Assembly (NCBI RefSeq): GCF_030272695.1
Contig: NZ_JARFYN010000020.1
Coordinates: 1-64,000 of the forward strand
Reading direction: 5' to 3'
DNA: 64,000 nt
DNA from: Martinezella calliandrae
GTDB taxonomy: Bacteria; Pseudomonadota; Alphaproteobacteria; Rhizobiales; Rhizobiaceae
The notes below the pieces were generated by a model, which saw only the letters and a list, made by a program, of their open reading frames with translations, had not been told where the DNA came from and did no database searches. Both the position numbers and the translations under genes were made by a program. Shown here piece by piece: positions 9,572 to 18,645 of the stretch. Every line of letters begins with the position of its first letter. Position 1 is the stretch's first letter.

Positions 9572-10987
9572 ATGACGACCGACGAAGACGAGCGCGTTCG
9601 CAAGGCCTTAGCCGAGACCCGTCCTGATATCTACAACGAGGACGGCGTCGTTCGCTCCGATTTCCTGACCGAAGTCAGCGATGCGATCGAGCGGCGCGAT
9701 ATTCCATACCTGCACCAGAATGTCGTCCGCCTGCACGAATCCGAGCTCGGCGACCTCCTGGAATCGCTAGAACCCGAGCAACGTCTGGCGCTGGTGCAAT
9801 TGCTCGGCGACGACTTCGACATGACGGCGTTGACGCAGGTGGACGAGGCGATCCGAATGGAGATCGTCGACCAATTGCCGAACGACCAGATCGCCGCCGC
9901 GATAGGCGAGCTCGATTCGGACGATGCCGTCTACATTCTCGAAGACCTCGACCAGGAAGACCGCGACGAGATCCTGTCGCAACTGCCGTTCACCGAGCGG
10001 GTTCGACTGCGACGCGCCCTTGACTATCCGGAGCAGTCGGCCGGTCGCCGCATGCAGACGGAATTCATTGCCGTGCCGCCATTCTGGACGGTCGGCCAGA
10101 CGATCGACTATATGCGCGAAGAAGAGGAGCTACCGGAATCCTTCACCCAGATCTTCGTCATAGACCCGACTTTCAAGCTGCTCGGCAGCGTCGACCTCGA
10201 TCGTATCCTGCGCACCAAGCGGCAGACGAAGGTCGACAGTATCATGCGCGAGACCTCGCACCCGATTCCGGCCGTGATGGACCAGGAAGAGGCGGCGCAG
10301 ATCTTCGAACAATACGACCTTTTGTCTGCCGCCGTCGTTGACGAAAATGAACGCCTCGTCGGTGTGCTGACCATCGACGACGTGGTCGACGTCATCCACG
10401 AGGAGGCGGATGAGGACATCAAGCGCCTCGGCGGCGTAGGCGACGAAGAGCTTTCCGATAGCATCCCCTCGACGGTGCGCTCACGCTTTGTCTGGCTGGC
10501 GATCAATCTGATCACGGCAATCTTGGCTTCCAGTATTATCAATATTTTCGATGGCGCAATTGAGAAAATGGTTGCGCTCGCGGTACTGATGCCGATCGTC
10601 GCCTCGATGGGTGGCAATGCCGGCACGCAGACGATGACGGTCACCGTGCGTGCGCTCGCAACCGGCGACCTCGATATCTACAACGCCTTTCGCGTCATCC
10701 GAAAGGAAGCGAGCGTCGGCTTCCTCAATGGCATTCTCTTCGCCATTATCATGGGCGCGATTGCCACCTTCTGGTTCCATGATTTCCAGCTCGGCATCGT
10801 CGTCGCCGCGGCAATGATCATCAATCTCGTCGCAGCCGCGCTTGGCGGCATTCTTCTGCCGCTGGTGCTGCATCGGGCCGGCGCCGACCCGGCCATCGCT
10901 TCGTCGGCATTCGTCACGACGGTCACGGATTGTACGGGATATTTCTCGTTCCTGGGGCTGGCGACCTGGTGGTTCGCCATTCACTAA
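9572..10987 (+). CDS. mgtE: MgtE-family magnesium transporter
   Basis: A 471-residue inner-membrane Mg2+ channel/transporter. In order: an acidic N-terminal superhelical domain (about 20-135), a pair of CBS domains (about 140-265), an acidic connecting helix and five C-terminal transmembrane helices (about 290-470) that contain the pore. The signatures MPIVASMGGNAGTQTM and the acidic, regulatory Mg-sensing surface (DELDSDD-like segments) are visible. Known MgtE proteins are gated by cytoplasmic Mg2+. The ATG at 9572 gives the usual family length; the frame is open further upstream but that extension overlaps the opposite deformylase-like gene's 5' end. Confidence 0.93.
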   Translation: MTTDEDERVRKALAETRPDIYNEDGVVRSDFLTEVSDAIERRDIPYLHQNVVRLHESELGDLLESLEPEQRLALVQLLGDDFDMTALTQVDEAIRMEIVDQLPNDQIAAAIGELDSDDAVYILEDLDQEDRDEILSQLPFTERVRLRRALDYPEQSAGRRMQTEFIAVPPFWTVGQTIDYMREEEELPESFTQIFVIDPTFKLLGSVDLDRILRTKRQTKVDSIMRETSHPIPAVMDQEEAAQIFEQYDLLSAAVVDENERLVGVLTIDDVVDVIHEEADEDIKRLGGVGDEELSDSIPSTVRSRFVWLAINLITAILASSIINIFDGAIEKMVALAVLMPIVASMGGNAGTQTMTVTVRALATGDLDIYNAFRVIRKEASVGFLNGILFAIIMGAIATFWFHDFQLGIVVAAAMIINLVAAALGGILLPLVLHRAGADPAIASSAFVTTVTDCTGYFSFLGLATWWFAIH

Positions 10988-11086
10988 GGCATAGATGCGC
11001 TCATCGGAACCTAGAAGGGCTGCTTTAATCTTTTGAATCTAAAGCCCTTGTCCGAAATGCGAAGGCTTAGCGCCGTCCTGCGCAAA

Positions 11087-11108
11087 TTGACTATTACGTA
11101 AAAGTCAA
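11087..11108. promoter_or_regulatory. palindromic operator of the MerR-type gene
   Basis: A 22-bp near-perfect palindrome: TTGACT and AGTCAA arms around a central TTACGTAA core, with a single non-pairing position in each half. It lies 36 bp before the chosen start codon. Size and symmetry are typical of MerR-family operators, and the ACGT-centred form resembles sites of the LiuR type. Autoregulation is inferred. Confidence 0.7.
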
Positions 11109-11143
11109 TATGATGCGCCTTGCGAGACAAAGGCGGACTATTG

Positions 11144-11530
11144 TTGGATAGATATTATAGCATAACGGAGCTTACGCGGGAATTCGGGGTCTCCACCCGG
11201 ACGCTGCGTTTCTACGAGGACGAAGGTCTTATCCACCCGGAACGCAGGGGGCGTACGCGCTTGTTCCGGCCAGCCGACCGCCGCCTGATTCAGGAAATCC
11301 TACGCGGCCGCCGCATCGGCTTCACCATTGCCGAGATTCGCGAGATTATCCAGGTCTACAAGGAGCCGCCGGGTGAGATCGGCCAGTTGAAGCTCCTGAT
11401 GAAGCGCGTCGACGAAAAGCGCGAAGAGCTGCGCCAGAAGCGCAAAGATATCGAAGACACGCTGACCGAACTCGACAATGTCGAAGAGGCCTGCCTTGGC
11501 CGCTTGGCCGAAATTGGCGTGGGCACGTAA
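11144..11530 (+). CDS. MerR-family transcriptional regulator
   Basis: A protein of about 128 residues with an N-terminal MerR winged HTH (YYSITELTREFGVSTRTLRF, then YEDEGLIHPERRGRTRLF) and a long C-terminal coiled coil (about 75-120) for dimerisation. No metal-binding cysteine cluster is present, so it is unlikely to be a metal sensor. The shape fits the LiuR/short acyl-CoA-linked branch that regulates branched-chain or fatty acid breakdown. No catabolic gene is adjacent, so targets are probably elsewhere. I prefer the TTG at 11144 (GGCGGA about 7 bp upstream); TTG 11141 and TTG 11120 are alternatives. No ATG lies in frame between the upstream stop and the HTH. Confidence 0.8.
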   Translation: MDRYYSITELTREFGVSTRTLRFYEDEGLIHPERRGRTRLFRPADRRLIQEILRGRRIGFTIAEIREIIQVYKEPPGEIGQLKLLMKRVDEKREELRQKRKDIEDTLTELDNVEEACLGRLAEIGVGT

Positions 11531-11534
11531 AGAC

Positions 11535-12008
11535 TTAGATCCAACGCCGCGTGCGCCTGCAGTAGAATTCGAATTCGCAGCCGAAGCGGGAGAGCAGGTG
11601 CATCTCCTCGCAGCGAATGACCAGCAGCGTGGTCAAGGCCGCCGCCACTGCGGCCATGGCGACGAACCAGACATTGCCGATCATCAAACCAAGGCCCGCC
11701 ATAAGAAGCGTATAGCCGAGGTAGGTCGGATTGCGGGTAAAGCGGAACGGCCCCTTCGTCACCAGATGCGCGGTGCAGCGCTGCGTCAGCACGGTCGTGC
11801 GGCTCTCCAGCAACGTCTTTACTGCCCAGACGTTCAAGGTGACGGCCACAACGGTCAAAAGAGCGCCGATGCCCCAGGCGATGATCGCCCAAGGATGCGG
11901 TAAGTACACAGGATAATCCTGTTTCAGATAAAGCGCCGTTATAACTGCAAGACTATAAACTAAAGGCGGCCATGGAAAACTCAGCGACTTGGAACGATAG
12001 GCATTCAT
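11535..12008 (-). CDS. isoprenylcysteine carboxyl methyltransferase/PEMT-like membrane protein
   Basis: A 157-residue membrane protein with four predicted helices. The C-terminal half has the family signature GPFRFTRNPTYLGYTLLMAG, which binds S-adenosylmethionine in phospholipid N-methyltransferases and ICMT-type enzymes, and a late Glu-Glu pair (RCEEMHL). Bacterial members methylate lipids or small isoprenoids; the actual substrate is unknown. Its 3' end is 4 bp from the convergent merR-type gene, and it is preceded on the same strand by the acyltransferase-like gene with a 12-bp gap, suggesting co-transcription. Confidence 0.8.
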   Translation of the reverse strand: MNAYRSKSLSFPWPPLVYSLAVITALYLKQDYPVYLPHPWAIIAWGIGALLTVVAVTLNVWAVKTLLESRTTVLTQRCTAHLVTKGPFRFTRNPTYLGYTLLMAGLGLMIGNVWFVAMAAVAAALTTLLVIRCEEMHLLSRFGCEFEFYCRRTRRWI

Positions 12009-12020
12009 AGAATAACCCTG

Positions 12021-13010
12021 TCATTGCGCTTGCTCCGAACATTGTAACGCGATTCGGTTTATTCGCTCATCGCTATCTGCTTTGATTGCCCTTGATTCCA
12101 GGGATTCAAAGAGGTTTTGCGCCTGTAATTTATCGAGCGTGCACTGGCAGAAACTGTGGCACATGGCTTCGGTGCCGGACGGGACGCAAGACGCCTGGCA
12201 TTGCCTCATATAAGTGAGCGTAGGGTCGGGCGGCGGCGGGGGTGCGACCAGCGAAAGGAGATAGACGAGGCCGAAGAGCACCGGCTGGTGCACGAGATAG
12301 AAGATCAGGCTGTGGCGGCCGGCACGGGCGATCAGGTTGCGACCGGTACCGAGCTTTGCCAATGACCGAAGCCATCCAAAAGATGTCGCCAGCTGCGCAA
12401 TACCCAGGCCAAAGAGGAAGGGCGTCAGCCAGGGGAAGAGCGGCACATAATCGTTCGAACGCGGCAAATTCTCGGACAAGCCCACCCAATAGAGCCAGGG
12501 CGCATCGAAGACAGCCGAATGCAGCGACAACGGTGCGAATATATTGTCGACGAGGATGCCGACGAAGAGCAGAACAGCAATCAGCAGCGTTGCGAACGCG
12601 GGCAGGCGTAGGAAGAGCAGGCCGATGATGCTGGCGGCGGCGATGCTGTGCAGGATGCCGAAGAATATCCACTCGTCGCGCATGCCTATGAAGGTGACGA
12701 TAGAGATCGCCGCAGCAGCGGCTGCGATCATGCCGAGGCGTTTGAAATAGGGCCGCCACCGAATCTCGGGCGTATTGGCAAGCACGAGGCTGAATCCGGC
12801 CAGAAACAAGAAGGTGCTGGCGATGGCGCGGGCATAGATTTTCAGCCAGCCGGTCTCCGCCGTACCCGGTTCGAGATAGCCGAAGAACTCGAAATCCCAG
12901 GTGCAGTGATAGCTCGCCATCGCCAGAAGCGCGATGCCACGGGCCGTGTCGAGAATGCCGATGCGCGGCGCTTTCTGCAGCACATCGTTGCTTTCGGCGA
13001 TAACGGCCAT
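12021..13010 (-). CDS. DUF1624 / heparan-alpha-glucosaminide acetyltransferase-like membrane protein
   Basis: A 329-residue protein with eight to nine membrane segments. The N-terminal RIGILDTARGIALLAMASYH and the intramembrane histidines match the DUF1624/YeiB-like acyltransferase family, which passes acetyl groups across a membrane. Near the C terminus HSLIFYLVHQPVLFG is the typical last conserved helix. An unusual cysteine-rich tail follows (QCQASCVPSGTEAMCHSFCQC), with six cysteines in about 21 residues, possibly disulfide-bonded or metal-binding outside the membrane. The ATG at 13010 follows AAGGA; the longer frame to 13112 has no supporting site. Confidence 0.82.
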   Translation of the reverse strand: MAVIAESNDVLQKAPRIGILDTARGIALLAMASYHCTWDFEFFGYLEPGTAETGWLKIYARAIASTFLFLAGFSLVLANTPEIRWRPYFKRLGMIAAAAAAISIVTFIGMRDEWIFFGILHSIAAASIIGLLFLRLPAFATLLIAVLLFVGILVDNIFAPLSLHSAVFDAPWLYWVGLSENLPRSNDYVPLFPWLTPFLFGLGIAQLATSFGWLRSLAKLGTGRNLIARAGRHSLIFYLVHQPVLFGLVYLLSLVAPPPPPDPTLTYMRQCQASCVPSGTEAMCHSFCQCTLDKLQAQNLFESLESRAIKADSDERINRIALQCSEQAQ

Positions 13011-13074
13011 CGGCGGGTCCTTCCAGGCATGAATTCTAGGCGGCGGCGACTTGATTGCCGCCGGCGCCGCGATG

Positions 13075-13767
13075 TCATGACATATCGATATCCATGATGG
13101 CCAGACGGGCATCGGAAAAAAACTGCCGGCGGATCAGAACGATGATGATGAACATCGTCGTGACCATGAATACGTAAGGGCTCAAAAACCAACCGAGATA
13201 GCCGATCGACAGGAAGATCGCTCTTAGCCCAGCGTTGAAGTTGCGTGCGGCGATAACATTCATGCGGATGACGCGCTCAGCGGCGCGTTCCGCCCTCAAG
13301 GGGTCGAGTTCTGCATCCTCTCGCATCGGCAAGGAGCCAAAGAGGATGGTGCAATAGTTGAACAGGCGATAGGCCCAGCCGAATTTGAAGAAGGCGTAAC
13401 CGAACAGACCGGCAAGACCCGCCACCTTGATCTCGAAGGCGCCGCGACCGCCGTTGAAGACAAAAGGCATATCGGAGAAGAAGGCGTTGACTTTGTCGGT
13501 GGCGCCGAGCAAGGCGAAGCAACTGCCGATGGCGAAGATCGAAGTAGACGCAAAGAACCCCGTGCCGTTCTGCAGGCCAGACAGAATCTGAGTGTCGATC
13601 ATCTTCAGGTCGCGACGCAGCGAATTGTAGATCCATTCGCGCCGGCGCTCGTTCATTGCCAGCGACAGGCTGGGACGGTTGAAGAAACGGGTGCTGCTGG
13701 TGATCCAGTTCAACGCGACCCAGAGGAGAACAAAAAGGGCGAGGGCGACATAGTCGGCGGTCGTCAT
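13075..13767 (-). CDS. DUF599 membrane protein
   Basis: A 230-residue protein with four hydrophobic segments (about 5-25, 75-95, 110-130, 185-215) and the conserved block MNERRREWIYN followed by IDTQILSGLQNGTGFFASTS, diagnostic of the DUF599 family. The function of this family is unknown. It lies upstream of the DUF1624 gene on the same strand with a gap of about 65 bp. The ATG at 13767 is preceded by GGAGAAT; the frame extends to 13818 but the extra residues are not conserved in character. Confidence 0.8.
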   Translation of the reverse strand: MTTADYVALALFVLLWVALNWITSSTRFFNRPSLSLAMNERRREWIYNSLRRDLKMIDTQILSGLQNGTGFFASTSIFAIGSCFALLGATDKVNAFFSDMPFVFNGGRGAFEIKVAGLAGLFGYAFFKFGWAYRLFNYCTILFGSLPMREDAELDPLRAERAAERVIRMNVIAARNFNAGLRAIFLSIGYLGWFLSPYVFMVTTMFIIIVLIRRQFFSDARLAIMDIDMS

Positions 13768-13967
13768 GAAGGAAGATTCTCCAGGTCCATATGCCTGTCG
13801 ACTGTAGCGCACGCCCATTCGGGCGCAATGGTCTTATGTTTGCGCCACAAGATGCCTAGATGTAATGTCGCAGGGATGAAATCCGATGTCGGTCGATCGC
13901 CGTAGAGGGTCGCGTTGATGGCGTAGCCTTACTGCTGCGCGATTTGCCGAGGAGGCACCAAAGGTCC

Positions 13968-15374
13968 ATGTTTCTTTCAGTTTTCGATGTTTTCAAGATC
14001 GGCGTCGGGCCTTCCAGTTCGCACACGATGGGTCCGATGTCGGCCGCGAATCGTTTTCTGGACCTCGTACTGTCGAACGAGTGGCCGCGGCCCTCGTCGA
14101 ACGTGCATGTCGCTTCGATCAAGGTCAGCCTGCACGGCTCGCTCGCCCATACCGGCATCGGCCATGGCACGGGCAGGGCGGTTATCCTCGGTTTGATGGG
14201 TGAGCGGCCTGATGCGGTCGACCCCGACCGGATGGATGCCATTATCGACGAGGTGGAGCGCAGCGGGCACATCACGCCACCGGGCCATCCGCCCTATCAA
14301 TTCCAGCCGAAAACCGACCTGATCTTCGACAAGAAGGTGCCGCTGCCGGGCCACGCCAACGGCATGAGCTTTTCCGCCTTCGACAAGGACGAACGCCTGC
14401 TCGTCAAGCGCATCTATTATTCCGTCGGCGGTGGCTTCGTCGTCACCGACACCGAGCTTGAACAAATGCGCGCCGACAAGAAGAAGGCTTCCTCCGGCGA
14501 GCGAATCCCATTCCCTTTCGCCACCGCCAAGCAGATGCTCGACATGGCCGAGCGCTCCGGCCTCTCGATCGCGCAGATGAAGCGTGCCAATGAAGAGACG
14601 CGCATGAGCAGCGAAGAGCTCGACGCCGGCCTCGATCGCATCTGGGCGGCAATGAACAGCTGCATCGATCGCGGCCTGAAGGTCGAGGGCATCATGCCAG
14701 GCGGCCTGAAAGTACGCCGCCGGGCGCGCGCCATCCATGACAAGCTGCAGGAAGAATGGCGCAGCAACCGCATCAATCCGCTACTCGCCAATGATTGGCT
14801 GAGCGTCTACGCCATGGCGGTCAACGAGGAAAATGCCGCCGGCGGACGCGTGGTCACCGCGCCGACCAATGGCGCGGCCGGCGTCATTCCGGCGACGATC
14901 CGCTACTACCAGCATTTCCATGAGGATTGGGACCAGGACGGTATCCGCAACTATCTGCTGACCGCGGCTGCCGTCGGCGGCATCATCAAGCACAATGCCT
15001 CGATCTCCGGCGCTGAAGTCGGCTGTCAGGGCGAGGTGGGCTCGGCGGCCGCGATGGCGGCTGCGGGACTTGCCGCCGTCATGGGCGCAACGCCGGAGCA
15101 GATCGAAAACGCCGCCGAAATCGCGCTGGAGCACCATCTCGGCATGACCTGCGACCCCGTCGCCGGCCTCGTGCAGGTGCCCTGCATCGAGCGCAATGCA
15201 CTCGGCGCCGTCAAGGCGGTGACCGCCGCATCACTCGCCATCAAAGGCGATGGCCAGCATTTCGTGCCCCTCGACGCTTGCATCGAAACCATGCGCCAGA
15301 CCGGCTACGACATGAGCGAGAAATACAAGGAAACGTCCACGGGCGGCCTCGCGGTGAACGTGGTGGAGTGCTGA
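13968..15374 (+). CDS. sdaA: L-serine ammonia-lyase (iron-sulfur serine dehydratase)
   Basis: This cytoplasmic enzyme turns L-serine into pyruvate and ammonia using a [4Fe-4S] cluster, not PLP. The 468-residue single-chain form has an N-terminal beta domain beginning FLSVFDVFKIGVGPSSSHTM and a C-terminal catalytic domain. Cluster ligands are seen in GAEVGCQGEVGSAAAMAAAG, in HHLGMTCDPV and in VQVPCIERNALGAVKA. The ending STGGLAVNVVEC is also typical of the family. The ATG at 13968 gives the conserved N terminus; AAGG lies close upstream and a stronger GAGGAGG about 11 bp away. Confidence 0.95.
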   Translation: MFLSVFDVFKIGVGPSSSHTMGPMSAANRFLDLVLSNEWPRPSSNVHVASIKVSLHGSLAHTGIGHGTGRAVILGLMGERPDAVDPDRMDAIIDEVERSGHITPPGHPPYQFQPKTDLIFDKKVPLPGHANGMSFSAFDKDERLLVKRIYYSVGGGFVVTDTELEQMRADKKKASSGERIPFPFATAKQMLDMAERSGLSIAQMKRANEETRMSSEELDAGLDRIWAAMNSCIDRGLKVEGIMPGGLKVRRRARAIHDKLQEEWRSNRINPLLANDWLSVYAMAVNEENAAGGRVVTAPTNGAAGVIPATIRYYQHFHEDWDQDGIRNYLLTAAAVGGIIKHNASISGAEVGCQGEVGSAAAMAAAGLAAVMGATPEQIENAAEIALEHHLGMTCDPVAGLVQVPCIERNALGAVKAVTAASLAIKGDGQHFVPLDACIETMRQTGYDMSEKYKETSTGGLAVNVVEC

Positions 15375-15410
15375 ACTGCCAGGGCTCGTCCGATCGCCCG
15401 GAATTGACGA

Positions 15411-16011
15411 TCATTTGGTGATCGGCGTGGTCAAAGGAATGCCTATCGTGCGACTGGCGAGAAGCATGGCCTGCAGCTGCTCGATCTGCTCGTCGCGTGG
15501 ACCGTTATCGGGCTCGGCGACCCTGTGAACCATGACCGTCCCGATGGCCGGAAAGACCATGACGTACTGGTGGCCCAAGCCCGAGGCCCAGTAAAACTGC
15601 TTCTCTTCTTGAGACTGGCGCACGAGCGTTGCCGTCGACCGCACTACGTAGCGCCCGGTCCACCAGCTATAGCCGAAGCCCACGCCGCGCCCGAGATCCG
15701 TATAGGGGTTGACGCTTCGGCGAACCCATTCCTGCGCAATGAGCTGCACGCCGTCCCATCGCCCCGAAATTCATAAAGAGGAGGCCGACGCGAGCGAGAT
15801 CGCGAGCCGACACTTTGATCTTGTAGGCAGGATGCACGGATTGGGGAATTTTCTTGAAATAGAAATGCTGCGGCTGAAAATCCTGCATCTCATAAGCATT
15901 CACCAAAGCGGCCCGAGACCATCCAATGTCGTCCGGCTCGTCCGCCATTATCCATTCACTGTTGGGGTAGTTGTCGGCACACCTCATCGACATCTCCGAG
16001 AATCGTTCCAT
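15411..16011 (-). pseudogene. decayed serine hydrolase (beta-lactamase family)
   Basis: Two minus-strand frames rebuild the C-terminal part of a class C beta-lactamase-like serine hydrolase. The upstream frame ends KVSARDLARVGLLFMNFG, and after a one-base shift near 15764 the other frame continues WDGVQLIAQEW, then VGFGYSWWTG and FYWASGLGHQYVMVFP, the usual end of the family. The N-terminal half with the SxxK nucleophile is absent. The 5' end runs into the region before the DUF1489 gene. It is therefore a pseudogene with a truncation and a frameshift. Confidence 0.8.
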
Positions 16012-16094
16012 CTACGGACAAGGATGATATCGAGTTTGTGGATGTCGATGGCGAAATGCTTGACGCTGCGGGCCAAAAGGACTTCAACGACACT

Positions 16095-16529
16095 ATGGCT
16101 TTGCATCTCATCAAATTGTGCGTCGGCGCCGACTCTCTTGAGGACCTGCGCGAATGGGTTTCCGAACGGGCGATGAGCGCCATCGCCGCCGGTCTGGAGC
16201 CGCATACGACCCATACGACACGCATGGTGCCGAAACGGATTGCAGAGCTACTGGATGGCGGCTCGCTCTATTGGGTGATCAAGGGACAGGTGCAGGCAAG
16301 GCAGAAGCTCCTCGGTATCGAGACATTCACCGATGTCGACGGCATCCAGCGTTGCCGCCTCATCCTCGACCCGAGCATCGTCGAAACCGCCGGCCAGCCG
16401 CGCCGTGCCTTCCAGGGATGGCGGTATCTGCCGCAAGAGGATGTTCCGCGTGACCTCGACAGCTTGGGGGGCGTTGCCGAACTCCCGGCTGATTTGAGAC
16501 GGGAGCTTTCTGAACTTGGCTTGCTGTAG
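16095..16529 (+). CDS. DUF1489 family protein
   Basis: A 144-residue cytoplasmic protein of a family found in alphaproteobacteria. Conserved blocks are MALHLIKLCVGADSLEDLRE, HTTRMVPKRIAELLDGGSLY with WVIKGQVQARQ, and a late RRAFQGWRYL. The function is unknown, although the block WVIKGQVQARQ suggests a nucleic-acid or cofactor-binding surface (inference only). The ATG at 16095 matches the conserved N terminus; the frame is open from 16038. It is read divergently from the decayed hydrolase. Confidence 0.85.
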   Translation: MALHLIKLCVGADSLEDLREWVSERAMSAIAAGLEPHTTHTTRMVPKRIAELLDGGSLYWVIKGQVQARQKLLGIETFTDVDGIQRCRLILDPSIVETAGQPRRAFQGWRYLPQEDVPRDLDSLGGVAELPADLRRELSELGLL

Positions 16530-16579
16530 CCATCCGGGCGGGCGCTGCGACGATCTTCGACAGCACCGCTATTCTTCAT

Positions 16580-16855
16580 TCAGCGCAGCCGCATTAATAC
16601 CGGGGCTTGGCCGTTCGGCGACGTGATGTGCAGATGGATGTGGGCTTCCGGCTGAGAATAACGCCAGGCGCGAGCACCGTGGCAGAGCAGGATAGTGATC
16701 AGGTCTTTCGTCTTGTTGCGTGAACGCGAGCGGTTGAGGCCTAGATCGGCCAACCGCAGCGCTGCTTCATGCAGCGGATGAAGAGCAAAGCTCTTCGGTT
16801 TCGTCTTTCCCGCGCCATCGAGCGAGAAACCTGGGAAGTTCTCGTTCATCGCCAT
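16580..16855 (-). CDS. small conserved-looking hypothetical protein
   Basis: A basic protein of about 91 residues with no recognised domain. It is rich in Leu, His and Arg, has no signal peptide or membrane segment, and contains HPLHEAALRLADLGLNRSRS followed by KDLITILLCHGARAWRY. The ATG at 16855 follows a purine-rich GGGGATGTG; an ATG at 16876 is also in frame. It lies convergent to the DUF1489 gene and downstream of nothing obviously related. Codon use looks like that of a real gene, but the assignment rests on this alone. Confidence 0.55.
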   Translation of the reverse strand: MAMNENFPGFSLDGAGKTKPKSFALHPLHEAALRLADLGLNRSRSRNKTKDLITILLCHGARAWRYSQPEAHIHLHITSPNGQAPVLMRLR

Positions 16856-16988
16856 GTTCACATCCCCGTAACACATTACAAACTCAGGGCCGACCTCATA
16901 GACATCTGAGGCCGGAAAAACCGGACGCTGCGATGCAAAACCCGGTAAATCTCCGCATGAGGCAGCACGGAAAACCGCGGCCGCGCTC

Positions 16989-18527
16989 CTATTCCAAACT
17001 CGCCCAGCACTTCACGCCGGCCTTTTTAAGTGCTTTGCAGGCATTGACAGCCGCATTCTGGTCCGAAAAGCCGCCGAAGCGAGCGCGATAGCCGCCATCA
17101 TAGGCAACCGCATAGGGCGTCGCCGAGCGTAGCGCCTTACCGCCCTTGCTCTTGGCCGTGTCGAGCAGATCGCTGGCGCCGTCCTTGCTGGAGGAAATGC
17201 CAATCTGGACGACCCAGCCGGTCGGGCCAGCCTCCGCCTTGCTGGCCTTGGTCACCTTCTCTGGCTTTTCGGCGGTCTCGATCTTTTCCGCTTTCTCAAT
17301 CTTTTGGGTCTTGACGACCTTGCTGTCGGACTTGGGGGTCGAAGCCGTCGTGACGGTGTCGACTTCGTCCGTATCATTGTCATCCGCCGAGGCAGATGAA
17401 GGCTCGATGGAGGCGACTTCGTTGGCTGCCGCGCTTTGCTTCGATCTGGTCGCAAGCAGTGGATTTTTCGACTTCGGCGTTATCGCGGCAAAAGCCGCAG
17501 CGCTCGGCGGCTGACGATCGTCGTCGGCCTCGGCGGTTTCATCGTTCATCATTTTCGCGCTGCCGGCAGCCGCCATGCGAGCGCCTGCAGCCTGGACATT
17601 AGGCGCTTCCGTCGCTGTCTGTGCGACAACGTTGGAGGCAATATGCTTCGTGGACGCTTGCGGCAGGTAGGCGGCGATCAACTTGCGCATCTGGTTGTCG
17701 CGAGCGGGCGTGGAGGCGCCGCCGAGCACGACGCCGACGATCGACCGGCCGTCGACCTTCACCGACGTCGCGAGATTGTAACCGGCAGCGCGGGTATAAC
17801 CCGTCTTGATGCCGTCGACGCCGCGGATCGCGCCGAGCAGATGGTTGTGGCCCGGAATGACCCGGTTGCCGAGACGGAAGCTCGTCTGGGAGAAGAAGCC
17901 ATAATACTGCGGGAAGTGCTCGCGTAGCGCGACGCCCAGACGGGCCTGATCGCGCGCCGTCGTCATCTGCGCGGTATTCGGCAGGCCGTTCGGGTTGCGA
18001 TAGGTCGTGCGTGTCATGCCGAGCGCATGCGCCTTGTTGTTCATCATGCGGGCAAAATTGTCTTCCGAGCCGCCAAGCATTTCGCCAAGCGCCATGGCCG
18101 CGTCATTGGCGGATTTGGTCACGATCCCAAGGATCGCCTCCCGAACAGTCACCGACCGGCCGGTACCGATGCCGAGCTTCGTCGGGGCTTGCGAGGCGGC
18201 GTTTTGCGAAAAGACGACGGGGGTATCGAGTGTGATCCGACCGGCCTCGAGGGCCTCGAAAGTCAGATACAGCGTCATCATCTTGGTCAGCGAGGCGGGA
18301 TAGTGAAGCGAATCCGCATTTTCGCTGTAGAGAACATTGCCGGTGTTCGCATCAATAACGATGCCCGCATATTTTGGGCCGCCGGCTGCATTCGACGCAT
18401 CGACCGTAACCGTCACCGTCGCCGTCGTGATCGCTAAACCGAACAGCACCCTCGCCAGCAACTTGCCGGAGTGCGATGAGGATACGGAGAAAATTGATCT
18501 GGACACTACTTCACTCTCTGCTTGCAT
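16989..18527 (-). CDS. D-alanyl-D-alanine carboxypeptidase with C-terminal SPOR domain
   Basis: A periplasmic penicillin-binding protein (S11 family) that trims the terminal D-Ala of peptidoglycan stem peptides. The 512 residues begin with a signal segment (about 22-47). Active-site motifs are SLTK (79-82, Ser nucleophile), SAN (139-141) and KTG (241-243). A long low-complexity Lys/Glu/Ser/Ala linker (about 320-430) leads to a SPOR domain (about 432-512: GWVVQIGISSSKDGASDLLD and RARFGGFSDQNAAVNACKAL). SPOR domains bind denuded glycan at the division site, so this enzyme probably acts at the septum. The arrangement is common in rhizobia. Confidence 0.93.
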   Translation of the reverse strand: MQAESEVVSRSIFSVSSSHSGKLLARVLFGLAITTATVTVTVDASNAAGGPKYAGIVIDANTGNVLYSENADSLHYPASLTKMMTLYLTFEALEAGRITLDTPVVFSQNAASQAPTKLGIGTGRSVTVREAILGIVTKSANDAAMALGEMLGGSEDNFARMMNNKAHALGMTRTTYRNPNGLPNTAQMTTARDQARLGVALREHFPQYYGFFSQTSFRLGNRVIPGHNHLLGAIRGVDGIKTGYTRAAGYNLATSVKVDGRSIVGVVLGGASTPARDNQMRKLIAAYLPQASTKHIASNVVAQTATEAPNVQAAGARMAAAGSAKMMNDETAEADDDRQPPSAAAFAAITPKSKNPLLATRSKQSAAANEVASIEPSSASADDNDTDEVDTVTTASTPKSDSKVVKTQKIEKAEKIETAEKPEKVTKASKAEAGPTGWVVQIGISSSKDGASDLLDTAKSKGGKALRSATPYAVAYDGGYRARFGGFSDQNAAVNACKALKKAGVKCWASLE

Positions 18528-18645
18528 TTACGTTCTCAATTATCCGGCCGCCGCCTCCATGAACGCCCGTTGGGGTTTAAGAGTAGGGGCTTAGCGTTAC
18601 CAATCAGTTTATGATGAACAGTTGGTTTCAAGTTTCCGGTTCATT

